64,000 nucleotides of DNA from Helicobacter suis (GTDB taxonomy: Bacteria; Campylobacterota; Campylobacteria; Campylobacterales; Helicobacteraceae): positions 62,001-126,000 of the forward strand of contig NZ_CABIKG010000002.1 of the NCBI RefSeq assembly GCF_902196125.1, given 5' to 3'. The translations under genes were made by a program, and so were the position numbers. Of the stretch, positions 26,753 through 36,581 are shown piece by piece. The notes beneath the pieces are model-generated. The model was not told where the DNA came from and did not search any database. It saw only the letters and a program-made list of their open reading frames with translations. Within the stretch, counting starts at the first letter, position 1. Every line of letters begins with the position of its first letter.

Positions 26753-29293
26753 ATGGTTGATCAAACCCCAGAAACTCCACAGACTCAGCAAACCCCGCAA
26801 AATCCACAAACCCCACAAAATCCAGAAACACAGCAAACCCCACAACCCCCCCCTAAAAGAAATTTAATCCAATCTTTAAGACAATTCTTTAGCCAAGAAA
26901 ACCCGTTTTTAGAAATTTTACAAGCCAAAACGCCTCAAGAAAAATTAATCGCCCTTAAAAGTAGACCGCGCCTTTATTTATCTGTTTTGGGAGGAACGGG
27001 GCTTGTTGCTTTAATTGTTATTGTCTCACTAATCATGAGTTTTGTGGCGCATAACCGGCGTTTTGAGGATAACGCCACACATAAAGAAGCAGCCGCCCAA
27101 CAATCCAGAAAGCTTAGCAAAATAGAAAGTCAAGGTTCTGTTTTAAATAACCTCCCTGTTTTAAAAGAAACTTCTCATACACCCCTTAATGAAGAGCATA
27201 TTAATACCATGATTGAAAAGGCAGATATTCTTTATAGACAAGGGCAAACCGATGAGGCTTTGCGTATTTTTGGCAAAATCTCGCACACTTCCTCTAATCT
27301 TGCTAACCACAATTTAGGTGTGCTTAAAATGCGCCAAAAAGATTATAGCGGGGCTTTAAAATTCTTTGATGATGCCCTTTTAAGCAAGGAAAATATTAGC
27401 GTTAATGCTATTGATGCGATGATCTCTGCCTTTTATCTTAATAATATGGACCTTTATACCCGTTATTTAAAACTCACTAGAAATAACTTAGTCCAACTAG
27501 ATAAACAACCCATTTACCCCTACACCTATGCGCTAAGTTTATACTATGGGGGGCATTATTTTGAAACCCTTTCGGCTTTAATCAATCCGGATAACGAATT
27601 ATTTAGCGCTCCAAGAAATCGTTTAGCCGCTAAGATTTTTATGATGTTTGGAGATGAAGCTAATGCGATTAAATATCTTAAAAATGCCGCCACCCCTAAA
27701 GATGATAAAACCATAGGGCTTTTATATGCCAGAATGGGGGATTATAGTAAGGCTATTCAATCCTTACGGCGCTATAATGATGCCTATCCAGATGATCAAG
27801 AAGCCTTAATGGCCTTAGAACTTGTTGCCTTGCGTATGGGAAATTTTATAGGCGCGCAAGATGTACTAACTTCTTTATTGCACACACTCAAAAAAGACAA
27901 ACACAAAGAAAAGATTTTAAGCGACACTTACCCCATTGAACCTATATTAAACCGGCATTATTTTGATATACAGACAATTCGTAAAAGCTTTTGGAGTAAT
28001 AATTTGCGCGAGGGAATGGGTATACCTACTTTTAGAATTCTCTTTTACTACGCGCCTTTTAAATTCATGGATTTAAGGAGTTCTTTAAATGCTATCCATG
28101 AGGGGGTGTTTTCTATAGATACGGGGAATAATCAGGATTTTATAGACGCCATTAATTCTTTAGAAAAAGGCAAGAACACCAGTAGCGCGGATTTGCACAC
28201 CATCGCCGGGTTTAAATATCTTGGCTCTTCTCATTTACGCCGCGCGCTTAAAGAATTTAAACTCTCTTTAGAGGCTAACCCTTATAGCTCCACTGCCCAC
28301 TATAATACCGGTTTAATCTATGCCCAGTTAGATGATTTCCACAACGCCTCTTTTCACTTTAAAAAAGCTTATTATTTGAATAATAACAATGTTTTAGCCG
28401 GTATTTTTGCCGTGCTAGTAGAATGGCTAGATTATCGCGACCCTAGCGCATTACTTAAAAAAATCACTACAGATTTTCAGGGTTTGCATTTTACAGATAG
28501 CATCCAAAGAGACTTTTTAAATTCTTTTATCAACTATCTGAATGGTACAAACAATGATGATTTAAGCTGGATAGATAAAATTGCCAAACCTTTAAGTATC
28601 CACTACGCTTTAGGACTAGCTTATGCGCGCCGCGCTGATGATAAAAAGAGGCTGATTAAATATTTTAGCGCGCTTAAAGAAATGCACCCTAAGGATATGT
28701 TCACCAATGTGCTTTATGAAATGATGCTTAAATACAAAGGGGATATCCGCCAAATGCTAGGGGCTTATGCTTTTTTAACCAGTAAAAAAGTGGATTTAGA
28801 CAAACTAATCCATGGCTCGCTTTTGGGGCGTAAAATATATATTTATATGGGCTTTATCACCGGTTTATCAAATAGCCAAGAGCAGACACTTAATGCCCGT
28901 CTGAGTGCTTCTTTAAATGATGAGGATAGCATGGATTTATTGCGCATGTTAGGGTTAATGAGTCTCTTTCAAAAGAAATATGAAAAGGCCGTTTCTATTT
29001 ATAACTTTTTACTAGATAAAGCAGGCGATCATGAAATGGAGGTGTATGAATTAGCTAGCCTAGCTTATATTGCTTTAAAACGATTTGATAGCGCGGCTTT
29101 GCTTTTAGAAATGGCTAAGGGCATCGATTCGCAAAACTACGATGTGCGCTATGGGTTAGGCTTACTCTACCAAAGAATGGGGGATTTACAATCAGCGTTG
29201 AATAATTTTAGTATCATTAAAAGTTATCGTTTCAAATCCGTTTATTATAGATTCCAAATCAGAGCCCCTAGGAATGCACAGGATTTGCCATGA
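26753..29293 (+). CDS. membrane-anchored TPR protein
   Basis: An 846-aa protein: a Pro/Gln/Thr-rich cytoplasmic N-terminus (residues 1-40, repeated TPQ/NPQ units), one transmembrane helix at about 73-97, then a long series of TPR-like helix pairs (for example YRQGQTDEALRIFGKI, ARMGDYSKAIQSLRRY, HYNTGLIYAQLDDFHNASFHF). It is probably a scaffold facing the periplasm. It is the counterpart of H. pylori HP1479, of unknown function. An 8-C run lies in the Pro codons near residue 32. The stop overlaps the uvrD start (ATGA). Confidence 0.85.
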   Translation: MVDQTPETPQTQQTPQNPQTPQNPETQQTPQPPPKRNLIQSLRQFFSQENPFLEILQAKTPQEKLIALKSRPRLYLSVLGGTGLVALIVIVSLIMSFVAHNRRFEDNATHKEAAAQQSRKLSKIESQGSVLNNLPVLKETSHTPLNEEHINTMIEKADILYRQGQTDEALRIFGKISHTSSNLANHNLGVLKMRQKDYSGALKFFDDALLSKENISVNAIDAMISAFYLNNMDLYTRYLKLTRNNLVQLDKQPIYPYTYALSLYYGGHYFETLSALINPDNELFSAPRNRLAAKIFMMFGDEANAIKYLKNAATPKDDKTIGLLYARMGDYSKAIQSLRRYNDAYPDDQEALMALELVALRMGNFIGAQDVLTSLLHTLKKDKHKEKILSDTYPIEPILNRHYFDIQTIRKSFWSNNLREGMGIPTFRILFYYAPFKFMDLRSSLNAIHEGVFSIDTGNNQDFIDAINSLEKGKNTSSADLHTIAGFKYLGSSHLRRALKEFKLSLEANPYSSTAHYNTGLIYAQLDDFHNASFHFKKAYYLNNNNVLAGIFAVLVEWLDYRDPSALLKKITTDFQGLHFTDSIQRDFLNSFINYLNGTNNDDLSWIDKIAKPLSIHYALGLAYARRADDKKRLIKYFSALKEMHPKDMFTNVLYEMMLKYKGDIRQMLGAYAFLTSKKVDLDKLIHGSLLGRKIYIYMGFITGLSNSQEQTLNARLSASLNDEDSMDLLRMLGLMSLFQKKYEKAVSIYNFLLDKAGDHEMEVYELASLAYIALKRFDSAALLLEMAKGIDSQNYDVRYGLGLLYQRMGDLQSALNNFSIIKSYRFKSVYYRFQIRAPRNAQDLP

Positions 29294-31350
29294 ATAAAAT
29301 AGAGATTCTCCAAGGTCTTAATCCGGCACAACAAAAGGCAGTTAAACATGTACAAGGCCCCTTGCTTGTTTTAGCCGGAGCAGGCAGTGGCAAAACTAAA
29401 ACCCTAACCACCCGTTTAGCCTATTTAATTGGCTATGTAGGAATCCCCCCTGAGAACACTTTAACTTTAACTTTTACTAATAAAGCAGCGAGTGAAATGC
29501 ACCAACGGGCTATGAAATTAATAGGGAGGCGTACGCATAAGCCCACGCTTTGTACTTTCCATAGCTTTGGGCTTAACTTTTTAAAACAGCATATGGAGCG
29601 CTTGGATCGGGGGTTAGATTTTGAGCTTAAAACCCCCCGTGAAATTTTTAAACTATTAAAACCCGCTTTACTTGCCTATAAAAAAGACACCCGTATAGAC
29701 AACGATGCAATATTTTTAAATTACTTAATGAAACGCTTTTCACAGATTAAAAACCACCTCATCACTCCGGAAAGATGCCAAGATATATGGCACGCTTTCA
29801 TGTATTACACAGAAGCTTTAGAAAAAGAAAACTGGGTGGATTTTGATGATTTAATTGCCTTGCCTTACAGAATTTTAGATTATGATTTAGAGTTAGCTAA
29901 CTCTATAAGTAAGCGTTACCAATACATCTCTATAGATGAATACCAAGATACAAACCCCCTCCAACTTAAACTCATTAAAACCTTTTGTTGTGCCCATGAG
30001 AATCTTTGTGCGGTGGGCGATGATGATCAAAGTATTTATGGGTTTAGAGGGGCGGATATAGAAAATATTTTAAATTTCCCTGAATATTTTCCTCAAACTA
30101 AAATTATCAAACTAGAACAAAATTACCGCTCCACAGAAGAAATTGTAACCTGTGCTAATGAGCTCATTATCCACAATAAGCACCGCTACCAAAAAACCTT
30201 AATTAGCCAGAAAAACAAAGTCCCATGTAAAAATTTAGAAGCCCCGCACTTTACCAACACCACAGAGGAAAATAACTTTATCACTAAAAAGATTTTAGAA
30301 GCGGCTAATCGGGGGGTTGTCTATGAGGATATGGCTATTTTGTATCGCTTTAATTGTCTCTCTAAAGAGGTAGAAAAGGGTTTATTGCGGGCTAAAATCC
30401 CCTACACGATCATAGGTGATATTAGTTTTTATGAACGCGCCATTATCAAAGATCGCCTAGCCTATTTGTATGCGCTAATTAATTGCAATGCAGATTCTGA
30501 TATTTTGCGTTTATTACCTAAACTCAAATACATCGGCAAAGGCAGTATAGATAAAATTAAAAATCTATGTGCTAGAGAATTATGTAGCATTGCTAAAGCC
30601 TATCAGGCCGGTTTATTAAAACCCATATTACCCCAAAGCGCCTATGCATCTTTACAAGATTTTTTTACCCTTCTATTTGATCTAGCCAAAGATGCCCGCC
30701 ATATCAAAAACATAGAACAAGCACATATTCTCTTTAAAGGTTATTTAAAAATATGCCAACAAAGCCCAGAAGAGCTAGAAAAAGAATGGCGCGCTAAGGC
30801 TGAGGAAGATCCTGATTTTTCAGACCCCTATTATCTTTCACGCTTAGAAGAGACTTTTATAAGTTGTATGGAGGATAGTTTAGAATTAAAGGGCGTGGCT
30901 AGTGTACAAGACTTTTTAGAACAAATCATACTAGAAACCCCTATTGTAGATTCTAAGGGTGTTAAATGCATGAGTGTGCATAAGGCTAAGGGTTTAGAGT
31001 TTAGCGTAGTTTTTGTTATAGGCTTTGAGGAGGATTTTTTCCCTTACAAAAATGCAGAGGATCAAGAGGAGGAGCGCCGTTTGGGCTATGTGGCTATCAC
31101 ACGCGCTAAAGAGGAACTTTATTTATGCAGTGCACAAGAGAGGGAACATTTTGGAACACTCCAAACAGGTTTAGCACCCTCTCATTTTTTAAAGGAAGCC
31201 AAATTGATCCAGTTTTTAAAAATTGGGGATTGCGTGATGCATGAAGTCTTTGGTAAAGGTATAATTGAGGCTTTAAATGAAAATTATATCCAAGTGCGCT
31301 TTGATTCTAATACTTATTGGATCATGGCCTCTATGATTAAGAAGGCTTAA
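29290..31350 (+). CDS. uvrD: UvrD/Rep/PcrA-type DNA helicase
   Basis: Superfamily 1A 3'-5' helicase for mismatch-independent repair and replication restart. Seen in order: LNPAQQKAV Q-motif, Walker A AGAGSGKT, TFTNKAA, DEYQDTNPLQ (motif II), GDDDQSIYGFRGA, SVHKAKGLEF, and VAITRAKEELY. 686 aa. It has overlapping junctions with the TPR gene and flgA. It corresponds to H. pylori HP1478. Confidence 0.95.
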   Translation: MNKIEILQGLNPAQQKAVKHVQGPLLVLAGAGSGKTKTLTTRLAYLIGYVGIPPENTLTLTFTNKAASEMHQRAMKLIGRRTHKPTLCTFHSFGLNFLKQHMERLDRGLDFELKTPREIFKLLKPALLAYKKDTRIDNDAIFLNYLMKRFSQIKNHLITPERCQDIWHAFMYYTEALEKENWVDFDDLIALPYRILDYDLELANSISKRYQYISIDEYQDTNPLQLKLIKTFCCAHENLCAVGDDDQSIYGFRGADIENILNFPEYFPQTKIIKLEQNYRSTEEIVTCANELIIHNKHRYQKTLISQKNKVPCKNLEAPHFTNTTEENNFITKKILEAANRGVVYEDMAILYRFNCLSKEVEKGLLRAKIPYTIIGDISFYERAIIKDRLAYLYALINCNADSDILRLLPKLKYIGKGSIDKIKNLCARELCSIAKAYQAGLLKPILPQSAYASLQDFFTLLFDLAKDARHIKNIEQAHILFKGYLKICQQSPEELEKEWRAKAEEDPDFSDPYYLSRLEETFISCMEDSLELKGVASVQDFLEQIILETPIVDSKGVKCMSVHKAKGLEFSVVFVIGFEEDFFPYKNAEDQEEERRLGYVAITRAKEELYLCSAQEREHFGTLQTGLAPSHFLKEAKLIQFLKIGDCVMHEVFGKGIIEALNENYIQVRFDSNTYWIMASMIKKA

Positions 31351-32015
31351 TGCGCTTTTTATTATTGGCTATCTGTCTAACCGGGCTTTTTGCACAGCCT
31401 TCTCTTTCTCTTTTAGAACAAGCTATTTCTAGAGCCTACACCCGGTTTTATGCCAAATACCCTTTTAAAATCCAAGCCATTAAAGTAGAGTTAGCTAGCG
31501 GCAACTTATCAATGCTAGATCAGATTTTAAAAGTCGCTAGCCCTCAAGATTTACGGTGGCGTACGCAACAATTTCTTAATAAAGAGGGCGTGCTAAGTTT
31601 AGATCAAAAAATCTGGATTAAATATAGCCTAAATGCCTCCATTGGTATTTATAAAAGTAAGATCATGCTTAGAAAAGATCAAAACCTAGATGCAAGCAAT
31701 ACCTATTTTGAAAATATCCCCTTCACCCACTTTACTACCTTGCCCATTGATGCCTCTTATATTAATAATAGCAGCGCGCGCAGCTTTATAGCCCCTAATA
31801 CGATTTTAAGTATAGATAGAGTGGGTCCTAAAATTTTAATTTATAAACATGAAATCTTTAATGCCACACTCAAAGAAGGCCCTATTTTTTTAGAAACCTC
31901 TTTACAAGCTTTAGAAAATGGGGTGTTAAACCAAGTGATTCAAGCGTTAAATATGCGCAGTAAAAAAGTGATACAGGTTAAAATCACCGGACTATTAAAA
32001 GGGGAAGTGCTGTGA
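31350..32015 (+). CDS. flgA: flagellar P-ring assembly chaperone FlgA
   Basis: A periplasmic chaperone for P-ring formation in the flagellar basal body. A signal peptide (FLLLAICLTGLFAQ) is followed by a 221-aa protein whose C-terminal ~120 residues form the SAF domain (FENIPFTHFTTLPIDAS..., SFIAPNTILSIDRV, then GVLNQVIQALNMRSKKVIQVKI). It corresponds to H. pylori HP1477. The start overlaps the uvrD stop (TAATG), and the stop overlaps the ubiX GTG. Confidence 0.87.
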   Translation: MRFLLLAICLTGLFAQPSLSLLEQAISRAYTRFYAKYPFKIQAIKVELASGNLSMLDQILKVASPQDLRWRTQQFLNKEGVLSLDQKIWIKYSLNASIGIYKSKIMLRKDQNLDASNTYFENIPFTHFTTLPIDASYINNSSARSFIAPNTILSIDRVGPKILIYKHEIFNATLKEGPIFLETSLQALENGVLNQVIQALNMRSKKVIQVKITGLLKGEVL

Positions 32016-32578
32016 AATTAGTGGTGGGTATTAGTGGGGCTAGTGGGATACAGCTAGCTTGGCGCTTTTTAGAGTGCGTGCCTACAGAGATTGATTTATT
32101 TGTCGTTCTTAGCCTACATGCCCAACAAGTAGCGCACTCTGAAATGAATATAGATTTAAAACAAACTCTTAAAAACTGGCATAGACCCTTACAACTCTTT
32201 AGCCATAAACAAATTGATGCCCCTATTGCCTCTGGAAGTTTTGGTATAGATGCAATGGCCATTATTCCAGCTAGTTTAAATACTCTAAGTAAAATTGCGC
32301 ATGGAATCTGTGATGATCTTTTAAGCCGCGTAGCTGCTGTAGTGCTTAAAGAACAAAAAAAGCTCTTATTAGCCCCTAGAGAATTGCCCCTGCATAGCAT
32401 TGCCCTAGAAAATTTACTCACCCTAGCTAAAGCACAAGTTATTATCGCCCCCCCCCTGCTCACCTACTACACACAGCCTAAAAATTTAAAAGACATGGAA
32501 TTATTCTTAGTGGGCAAGTGGTTAGATTCTTTAGGCATTAAGCATTGCTTATATCCCAGATGGAAAGCCAATGCTTAA
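32012..32578 (+). CDS. ubiX: flavin prenyltransferase UbiX
   Basis: Makes prenylated FMN, the cofactor of UbiD-type decarboxylases, used in Helicobacter by the menaquinone pathway decarboxylase. Seen: N-terminal [16 protein letters not shown], the [23 protein letters not shown] region and [10 protein letters not shown]. It starts with GTG overlapping the flgA stop. Nine consecutive C at 32448-32456 encode the Ala-Pro-Pro-Leu of the IIAPP motif and are in frame here. 188 aa, counterpart of HP1476. Confidence 0.93.
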   Translation: MKLVVGISGASGIQLAWRFLECVPTEIDLFVVLSLHAQQVAHSEMNIDLKQTLKNWHRPLQLFSHKQIDAPIASGSFGIDAMAIIPASLNTLSKIAHGICDDLLSRVAAVVLKEQKKLLLAPRELPLHSIALENLLTLAKAQVIIAPPLLTYYTQPKNLKDMELFLVGKWLDSLGIKHCLYPRWKANA

Positions 32579-33065
32579 AAAATTAGCCATTTATCCGGGT
32601 TCTTTTGATCCTATCACTAACGGGCATTTAGACATTATCCAAAGGGGTAGTGAATTATTTGATAACTTAATAGTAGCGGTTGCCAAATCTAGCGCAAAAT
32701 GCCCCATGTTTTCTCTTGCTAACCGGTTAGAAATGCTACAACTTGCTACGGCGCATTTGCACAATGTCAAATGTTTAGCCTTTGAGGGGTTATTGGCTAA
32801 TTTAGCTAGAGATCATAATTGCCGGTGTATTATCCGCGGGCTTAGGGCGGTGAGTGATTTTGAATTTGAGTTACAGATGGGTTATGCTAATAAGTCTTTA
32901 AACCCGGATTTAGAAACTTTGTATTTCATGCCCTCTTTACAAAATGCCTTCATTAGTTCCTCTGTTGTGCGCAGTATTTTAAGCCATGAAGGGGAGATAG
33001 CACACCTAGTTCCTCATACAGTGCTAGATTTTATTTTAAAGCAGGCTAAATGTTTATCGCCTTAG
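32571..33065 (+). CDS. coaD: phosphopantetheine adenylyltransferase
   Basis: Penultimate step of coenzyme A synthesis. Seen: [16 protein letters not shown] with the T/N-G-H nucleotide-binding motif, [12 protein letters not shown] and the ISSSVVR motif. 164 aa. Overlaps ubiX by 8 bases and tmk by 16 bases. Confidence 0.96.
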   Translation: MLKKLAIYPGSFDPITNGHLDIIQRGSELFDNLIVAVAKSSAKCPMFSLANRLEMLQLATAHLHNVKCLAFEGLLANLARDHNCRCIIRGLRAVSDFEFELQMGYANKSLNPDLETLYFMPSLQNAFISSSVVRSILSHEGEIAHLVPHTVLDFILKQAKCLSP

Positions 33066-33649
33066 AAGGAATTGATACCAGCGGTAAAAGTACCCAAATT
33101 CATCTTTTAAAACAAGCCTTTCCTAATGCTTTATTCACCAAAGAACCCGGGGGTACAGCTCTAGGTCAGGCTTTGCGCGAAAAAATTTTATCTTATAAAC
33201 TCCCTATCCATGCCCAATTTTTACTCTTTTTAGCAGATAGAAGTTTGCATATAGAGGAGGTGATCAAACCTAATTCTCACCGGTTAATTTTTAGCGATCG
33301 CTCTTTGATCTCAGGACTAGCTTATGCCCCCTATTTATTACAAGAGGCCATTGATCTACATAAAACACATGGGTTATTAGAAGTGATGCCAGATATTGTT
33401 TTTATTCTAAAATTAGATCACGCAGAGTTAACAAAGAGGCTAGATAAAAAAATTTCTATGGATTGTATTGAGGCTCAGGGAGTGGCATTTTTAGAACACA
33501 CACAAAAACGCCTACTAGAAGCATGCCAAATGTTAAAGCTTAAAACTTATGTATTAGACGCCTCTAAAAGCCCTAATAGTATCCACCAAAGTATTTTAGA
33601 GAAGTTAGAAAGCCCACTTGAATCTTTTAAACATAATAAGCTTGCTTGA
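33050..33649 (+). CDS. tmk: thymidylate kinase
   Basis: Phosphorylates dTMP to dTDP. Seen: P-loop [20 protein letters not shown], and the [12 protein letters not shown] block with the DR catalytic pair. 199 aa. Last gene of the operon that starts at the lipoprotein; an intergenic region with hairpins and a dispersed repeat follows. Confidence 0.95.
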   Translation: MFIALEGIDTSGKSTQIHLLKQAFPNALFTKEPGGTALGQALREKILSYKLPIHAQFLLFLADRSLHIEEVIKPNSHRLIFSDRSLISGLAYAPYLLQEAIDLHKTHGLLEVMPDIVFILKLDHAELTKRLDKKISMDCIEAQGVAFLEHTQKRLLEACQMLKLKTYVLDASKSPNSIHQSILEKLESPLESFKHNKLA

Positions 33650-33726
33650 GAAGTTTTAACACACCCCTCAAAGCTAGAGAATTGATAAAACTTAGCTAGT
33701 CTGAGGCTAAGCTTTTGCTCATAAAG

Positions 33727-33789
33727 ATATAAAAATATGGTAGAGTTTTTAAAATTTTATAATAATTTATGTGGCTGTTTATAGCCCCC
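33727..33789 (-). repeat. dispersed intergenic repeat, copy A
   Basis: Read on the minus strand, this ~63-base AT-rich stretch matches the plus-strand sequence at 44060-44115 closely: both contain GGGGCTA, AACAGCCACATAA, then TAAAATTTTAAAAACTCTACC and ATATTTTTATAT, with one 5-base length difference. Here it lies between the 3' ends of tmk and thiE. Flanking it are imperfect direct repeats of about 17 bases (ATAAAACTTAGCTAGTCT near 33685-33702 and ATAAAACTTTAGCTAGACT near 33807-33825). Confidence 0.65.
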
Positions 33790-33792
33790 TAC

Positions 33793-33823
33793 TCTAGCTT
33801 TATCGCATAAAACTTTAGCTAGA
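33793..33823. terminator. hairpin between convergent tmk and thiE
   Basis: TCTAGCT and AGCTAGA form a perfect 7-bp stem around a loop of about 17 bases, located just after the thiE stop on one strand and about 145 bases after tmk on the other. Low GC and a long loop make it a weak terminator call. Confidence 0.3.
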
Positions 33824-33832
33824 CTCTTTGAT

Positions 33833-34450
33833 CTACTTAGGTAGGCTTTTGCTATTTATTAAATCTTGTGCATTTTTTAGCACATCACCTATCCATAAAG
33901 AGGCCACCACCGCTACTAAGTCTACATTCCCTAATTGATCTATATTAGTAGGCGTAATTCCTCCAATCGCACAGATAGGGATTTTTAAATAGGTTTTAGC
34001 TTCTTGTAAAATTTTTAAATCCATGCGGGGGGCATTTGGTTTAGTTTGTGAGACAAAACAAGCCCCAAAGGCAACATAATCTGCCCCCATTTGTTCTACC
34101 ATTAAAGCTCTTTGTAAATCCCCATAACAAGAGACACCAATAACCCCCTTAAAAAGTGATCGCGCCTCTTGCAGGGGAGTATCTTTAGCGCCCAAATGTA
34201 ACCCAAAAACTCCGCACTCTAGCGCTAGCTCTAGTCTATCATTTAAAATAAAGCCTACATTTTTTTCTGCACATAAAAAAGAGAGTTCATTAACTAGCCC
34301 GCGCAACTCTTGATCTGAGTGGCTTTTATCGCGCAACTGGAAAAGTTTAATCCCGCCTAAAATGGCTTGTTCAAGTAATTTGGACAAATTAGAATAGGGT
34401 GTGAGCTTTTCATCACTAATAGCATACAACCCTTTTAATTCTATTCCCAT
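33833..34450 (-). CDS. thiE: thiamine phosphate synthase
   Basis: Joins HMP-pyrophosphate and thiazole phosphate. TIM-barrel motifs are visible: [65 protein letters not shown] and [11 protein letters not shown]. 205 aa. The start overlaps the end of guaA by 10 bases, so it is the last gene of the htpG-guaA-thiE operon. The separate ThiD2-like gene in the window suggests a thiamine pathway with unfused modules. Confidence 0.93.
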   Translation of the reverse strand: MGIELKGLYAISDEKLTPYSNLSKLLEQAILGGIKLFQLRDKSHSDQELRGLVNELSFLCAEKNVGFILNDRLELALECGVFGLHLGAKDTPLQEARSLFKGVIGVSCYGDLQRALMVEQMGADYVAFGACFVSQTKPNAPRMDLKILQEAKTYLKIPICAIGGITPTNIDQLGNVDLVAVVASLWIGDVLKNAQDLINSKSLPK

Positions 34451-35979
34451 TCAATGGTCCCTGGGGGTTTAGAGGTGATGTCATAAACCACGCGGTTAAT
34501 CCCCTTAACCTTGTTAATAATCTGGTTAGCCACTTCCTCTAAAAAATCTAAGGGCAAAGGGGAAAAATGCGCGCTCATGCCATCGCTAGCCTGCACAGCT
34601 CTAAGCGCTAAAGTATTTTCATAAGTACGCCTATCGCCCATTACCCCTACTGAGCGTACATTAAGTAGCACACAAAAGGCCTGCCAGATCTGATCATAAA
34701 GCTTAGCTTGCTGCAAGGCTTGTATAAAAATGCCATCGGCTTTCCTTAAAATCTCTAAATTTTGTAAATCTATAGCCCCTAAAATACGAATAGCTAGCCC
34801 GGGGCCGGGAAAGGGGTGGCGCTTAAGCATAACATCAGGCAAACCTAATTCCAATCCTAAGGCGCGTACTTCATCTTTAAACAATTCCTTTAAGGGTTCT
34901 AAAAGTTTAAAATCCATTTTTTCAGGTAGCCCGCCTACATTGTGATGGGATTTAATCACCTCAGAGGGTCCTTTAATGCGCACCGATTCGATCACATCAG
35001 GGTATAAAGTGCCTTGTGCTAAAAATTTTATTTTGCCGCTAGATTCTAATTCTTTTGCCTTTTTTTCAAACACTTCTATAAAAGTATGCCCTATAATTTT
35101 GCGTTTACTCTCAGGATCAACCACTCCTTTTAAACGCTCTAAAAATAAAGAGCTTGCATCAATTACATGCAAAGGAATAGAAAGCCCTTTAAACATTTGG
35201 GTTACCTGTTCTCTTTCCCCTAGTCTTAATAACCCGTGATCGACAAAAACCGCCTCTAGTTGGCCGGGCAAAGCTTGAGAGCACAAACACGCCACCACAC
35301 TAGAATCCACCCCCCCACTCACCGCGCACAAAACCCGCTCTTTGCCCACTTGTTCTTTAATCTTTAAGATTTCTTGCTCTGCAAAAAAGCGCATGTTCCA
35401 ACTAGGCATGCATTGACAAATCCTAAGCGCAAAGTTTTTTAAAATCTGTGTACCTTGCGTGCTGTGCACTACTTCGGGGTGAAATTGCAAGCCAAAAATA
35501 GCCCTTTTTTTATGCGCGATCACACAAAAAGGGGCGTTTTCACTCTGTGCTAACACTTTAAATTCTGCTGGCAAAATCTCTATATAATCTGCATGGCTCA
35601 TCCACACCACACCCCCACTCACCCCCTCTAATAATGCATGCGTATCTAAAAGTTCTAAATGGGCTTTGCCAAATTCTTGCTCTTTAGCTAGTCTAACCTC
35701 CCCGCCAAAGACTTTAACAATTAATTGTAAGCCATAACAAATCCCTAAAATAGGCAAGCCACTTTGAAAAATCTGCAAATCACAAAAATAAGCCTCCTTG
35801 TCATAGACACTTGCCGGACCCCCGCTTAAAATAAAGCCTTTGGGGTTTTTAGCTAAAAGAGTCTTTAAGGGGCAGTGGTAGGGATAAATTTCTGCATATA
35901 CCCCTATTTCGCGCAATCGTCTAGCAATAAGCTGGGTATACTGGCTTCCAAAGTCTAAAACAAAAATACAATCACTCAT
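34441..35979 (-). CDS. guaA: GMP synthase (glutamine-hydrolysing)
   Basis: Aminates XMP to GMP. An N-terminal class I amidotransferase (nucleophile Cys81 in GICYGLQ, then QFHPEVVHS) is followed by an ATP pyrophosphatase (PP-loop SGGVDSS) and the dimerisation domain ([15 protein letters not shown]-terminal [13 protein letters not shown]). I place the start at the ATG at 35979 (512 aa), which begins at the catalytic domain and overlaps the previous stop (TAATG); the longer open frame up to 36099 is inside the neighbouring gene. A 7-G run codes part of the PP-loop. Confidence 0.96.
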   Translation of the reverse strand: MSDCIFVLDFGSQYTQLIARRLREIGVYAEIYPYHCPLKTLLAKNPKGFILSGGPASVYDKEAYFCDLQIFQSGLPILGICYGLQLIVKVFGGEVRLAKEQEFGKAHLELLDTHALLEGVSGGVVWMSHADYIEILPAEFKVLAQSENAPFCVIAHKKRAIFGLQFHPEVVHSTQGTQILKNFALRICQCMPSWNMRFFAEQEILKIKEQVGKERVLCAVSGGVDSSVVACLCSQALPGQLEAVFVDHGLLRLGEREQVTQMFKGLSIPLHVIDASSLFLERLKGVVDPESKRKIIGHTFIEVFEKKAKELESSGKIKFLAQGTLYPDVIESVRIKGPSEVIKSHHNVGGLPEKMDFKLLEPLKELFKDEVRALGLELGLPDVMLKRHPFPGPGLAIRILGAIDLQNLEILRKADGIFIQALQQAKLYDQIWQAFCVLLNVRSVGVMGDRRTYENTLALRAVQASDGMSAHFSPLPLDFLEEVANQIINKVKGINRVVYDITSKPPGTIEWE

Positions 35980-36581
35980 TACAAACCTTTTAGCGGAGTA
36001 AAGATGGTGTGATAATCTATACGAAAACCTTGTATGCTCTCTTGGGCTCTTGGACTTTCTAGCCACTTTAAAAACATTGCGCCTTCTTGTGAGTGGCATG
36101 GATTAGCCCAAAAATAGCGCATGTGCAGAGGTTTATAAAGTAAAGGTGGGAGGGTGTTTTTCTTTTGTAAATACAGGCGTTGGCTGATTAAAATCAAATC
36201 GCTAGATTGATAGGGTTTATAGCTGTGTAACATCATTTTAAGATGGGGCGTGTTGTTTAAAATGTGAAGCACCTTAGCCGGTTTTTTACCCTGAAAATGG
36301 CTTTGCCATTGTTTAGAACCTAAAAGTAATAATTCCTCTTGAAAAAGCGCTTTTTCTGCTTTGATTTTGCCACCCTGCAAAGCGCTTTTAGAGAGAATAT
36401 AACCCTGTGCGCTGCAAATGCGTTTAGGGGGTTTGATCCAGTTAATTTTTTGGGAGTTATCTTGCTTAAAAACCTCTTGGAGTAGATCTAAAAAACCCTC
36501 TTGATTGCTTAGATCGCTAGCAATCATAAGAGGCTTAGCACACAAAGGAAAAGCCAGCAGAGCTAGCAAAAAAAGGCGCAT
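35979..36581 (-). CDS. small periplasmic substrate-binding-like protein
   Basis: A 200-aa protein with a signal peptide ([12 protein letters not shown]). The C-terminal [19 protein letters not shown] resembles the last helix of periplasmic anion-binding proteins of the tungstate/molybdate type, and [12 protein letters not shown] resembles their central strand. It is shorter than the usual 250-270 aa, and the usual N-terminal ligand loop is not recognisable, so it may be a reduced or divergent member. No permease or ATPase gene is next to it. It sits between htpG and guaA with one-to-three-base overlaps on both sides. The family call is tentative. Confidence 0.65.
   Translation of the reverse strand: MRLFLLALLAFPLCAKPLMIASDLSNQEGFLDLLQEVFKQDNSQKINWIKPPKRICSAQGYILSKSALQGGKIKAEKALFQEELLLLGSKQWQSHFQGKKPAKVLHILNNTPHLKMMLHSYKPYQSSDLILISQRLYLQKKNTLPPLLYKPLHMRYFWANPCHSQEGAMFLKWLESPRAQESIQGFRIDYHTIFTPLKGL

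Noticed and set aside
35980-36099. 40-residue N-terminal extension of GuaA
   Set aside because: The extension reads through the neighbouring gene in another frame; the amidotransferase domain starts at MSDCIF, and the TAATG overlap marks the real start.
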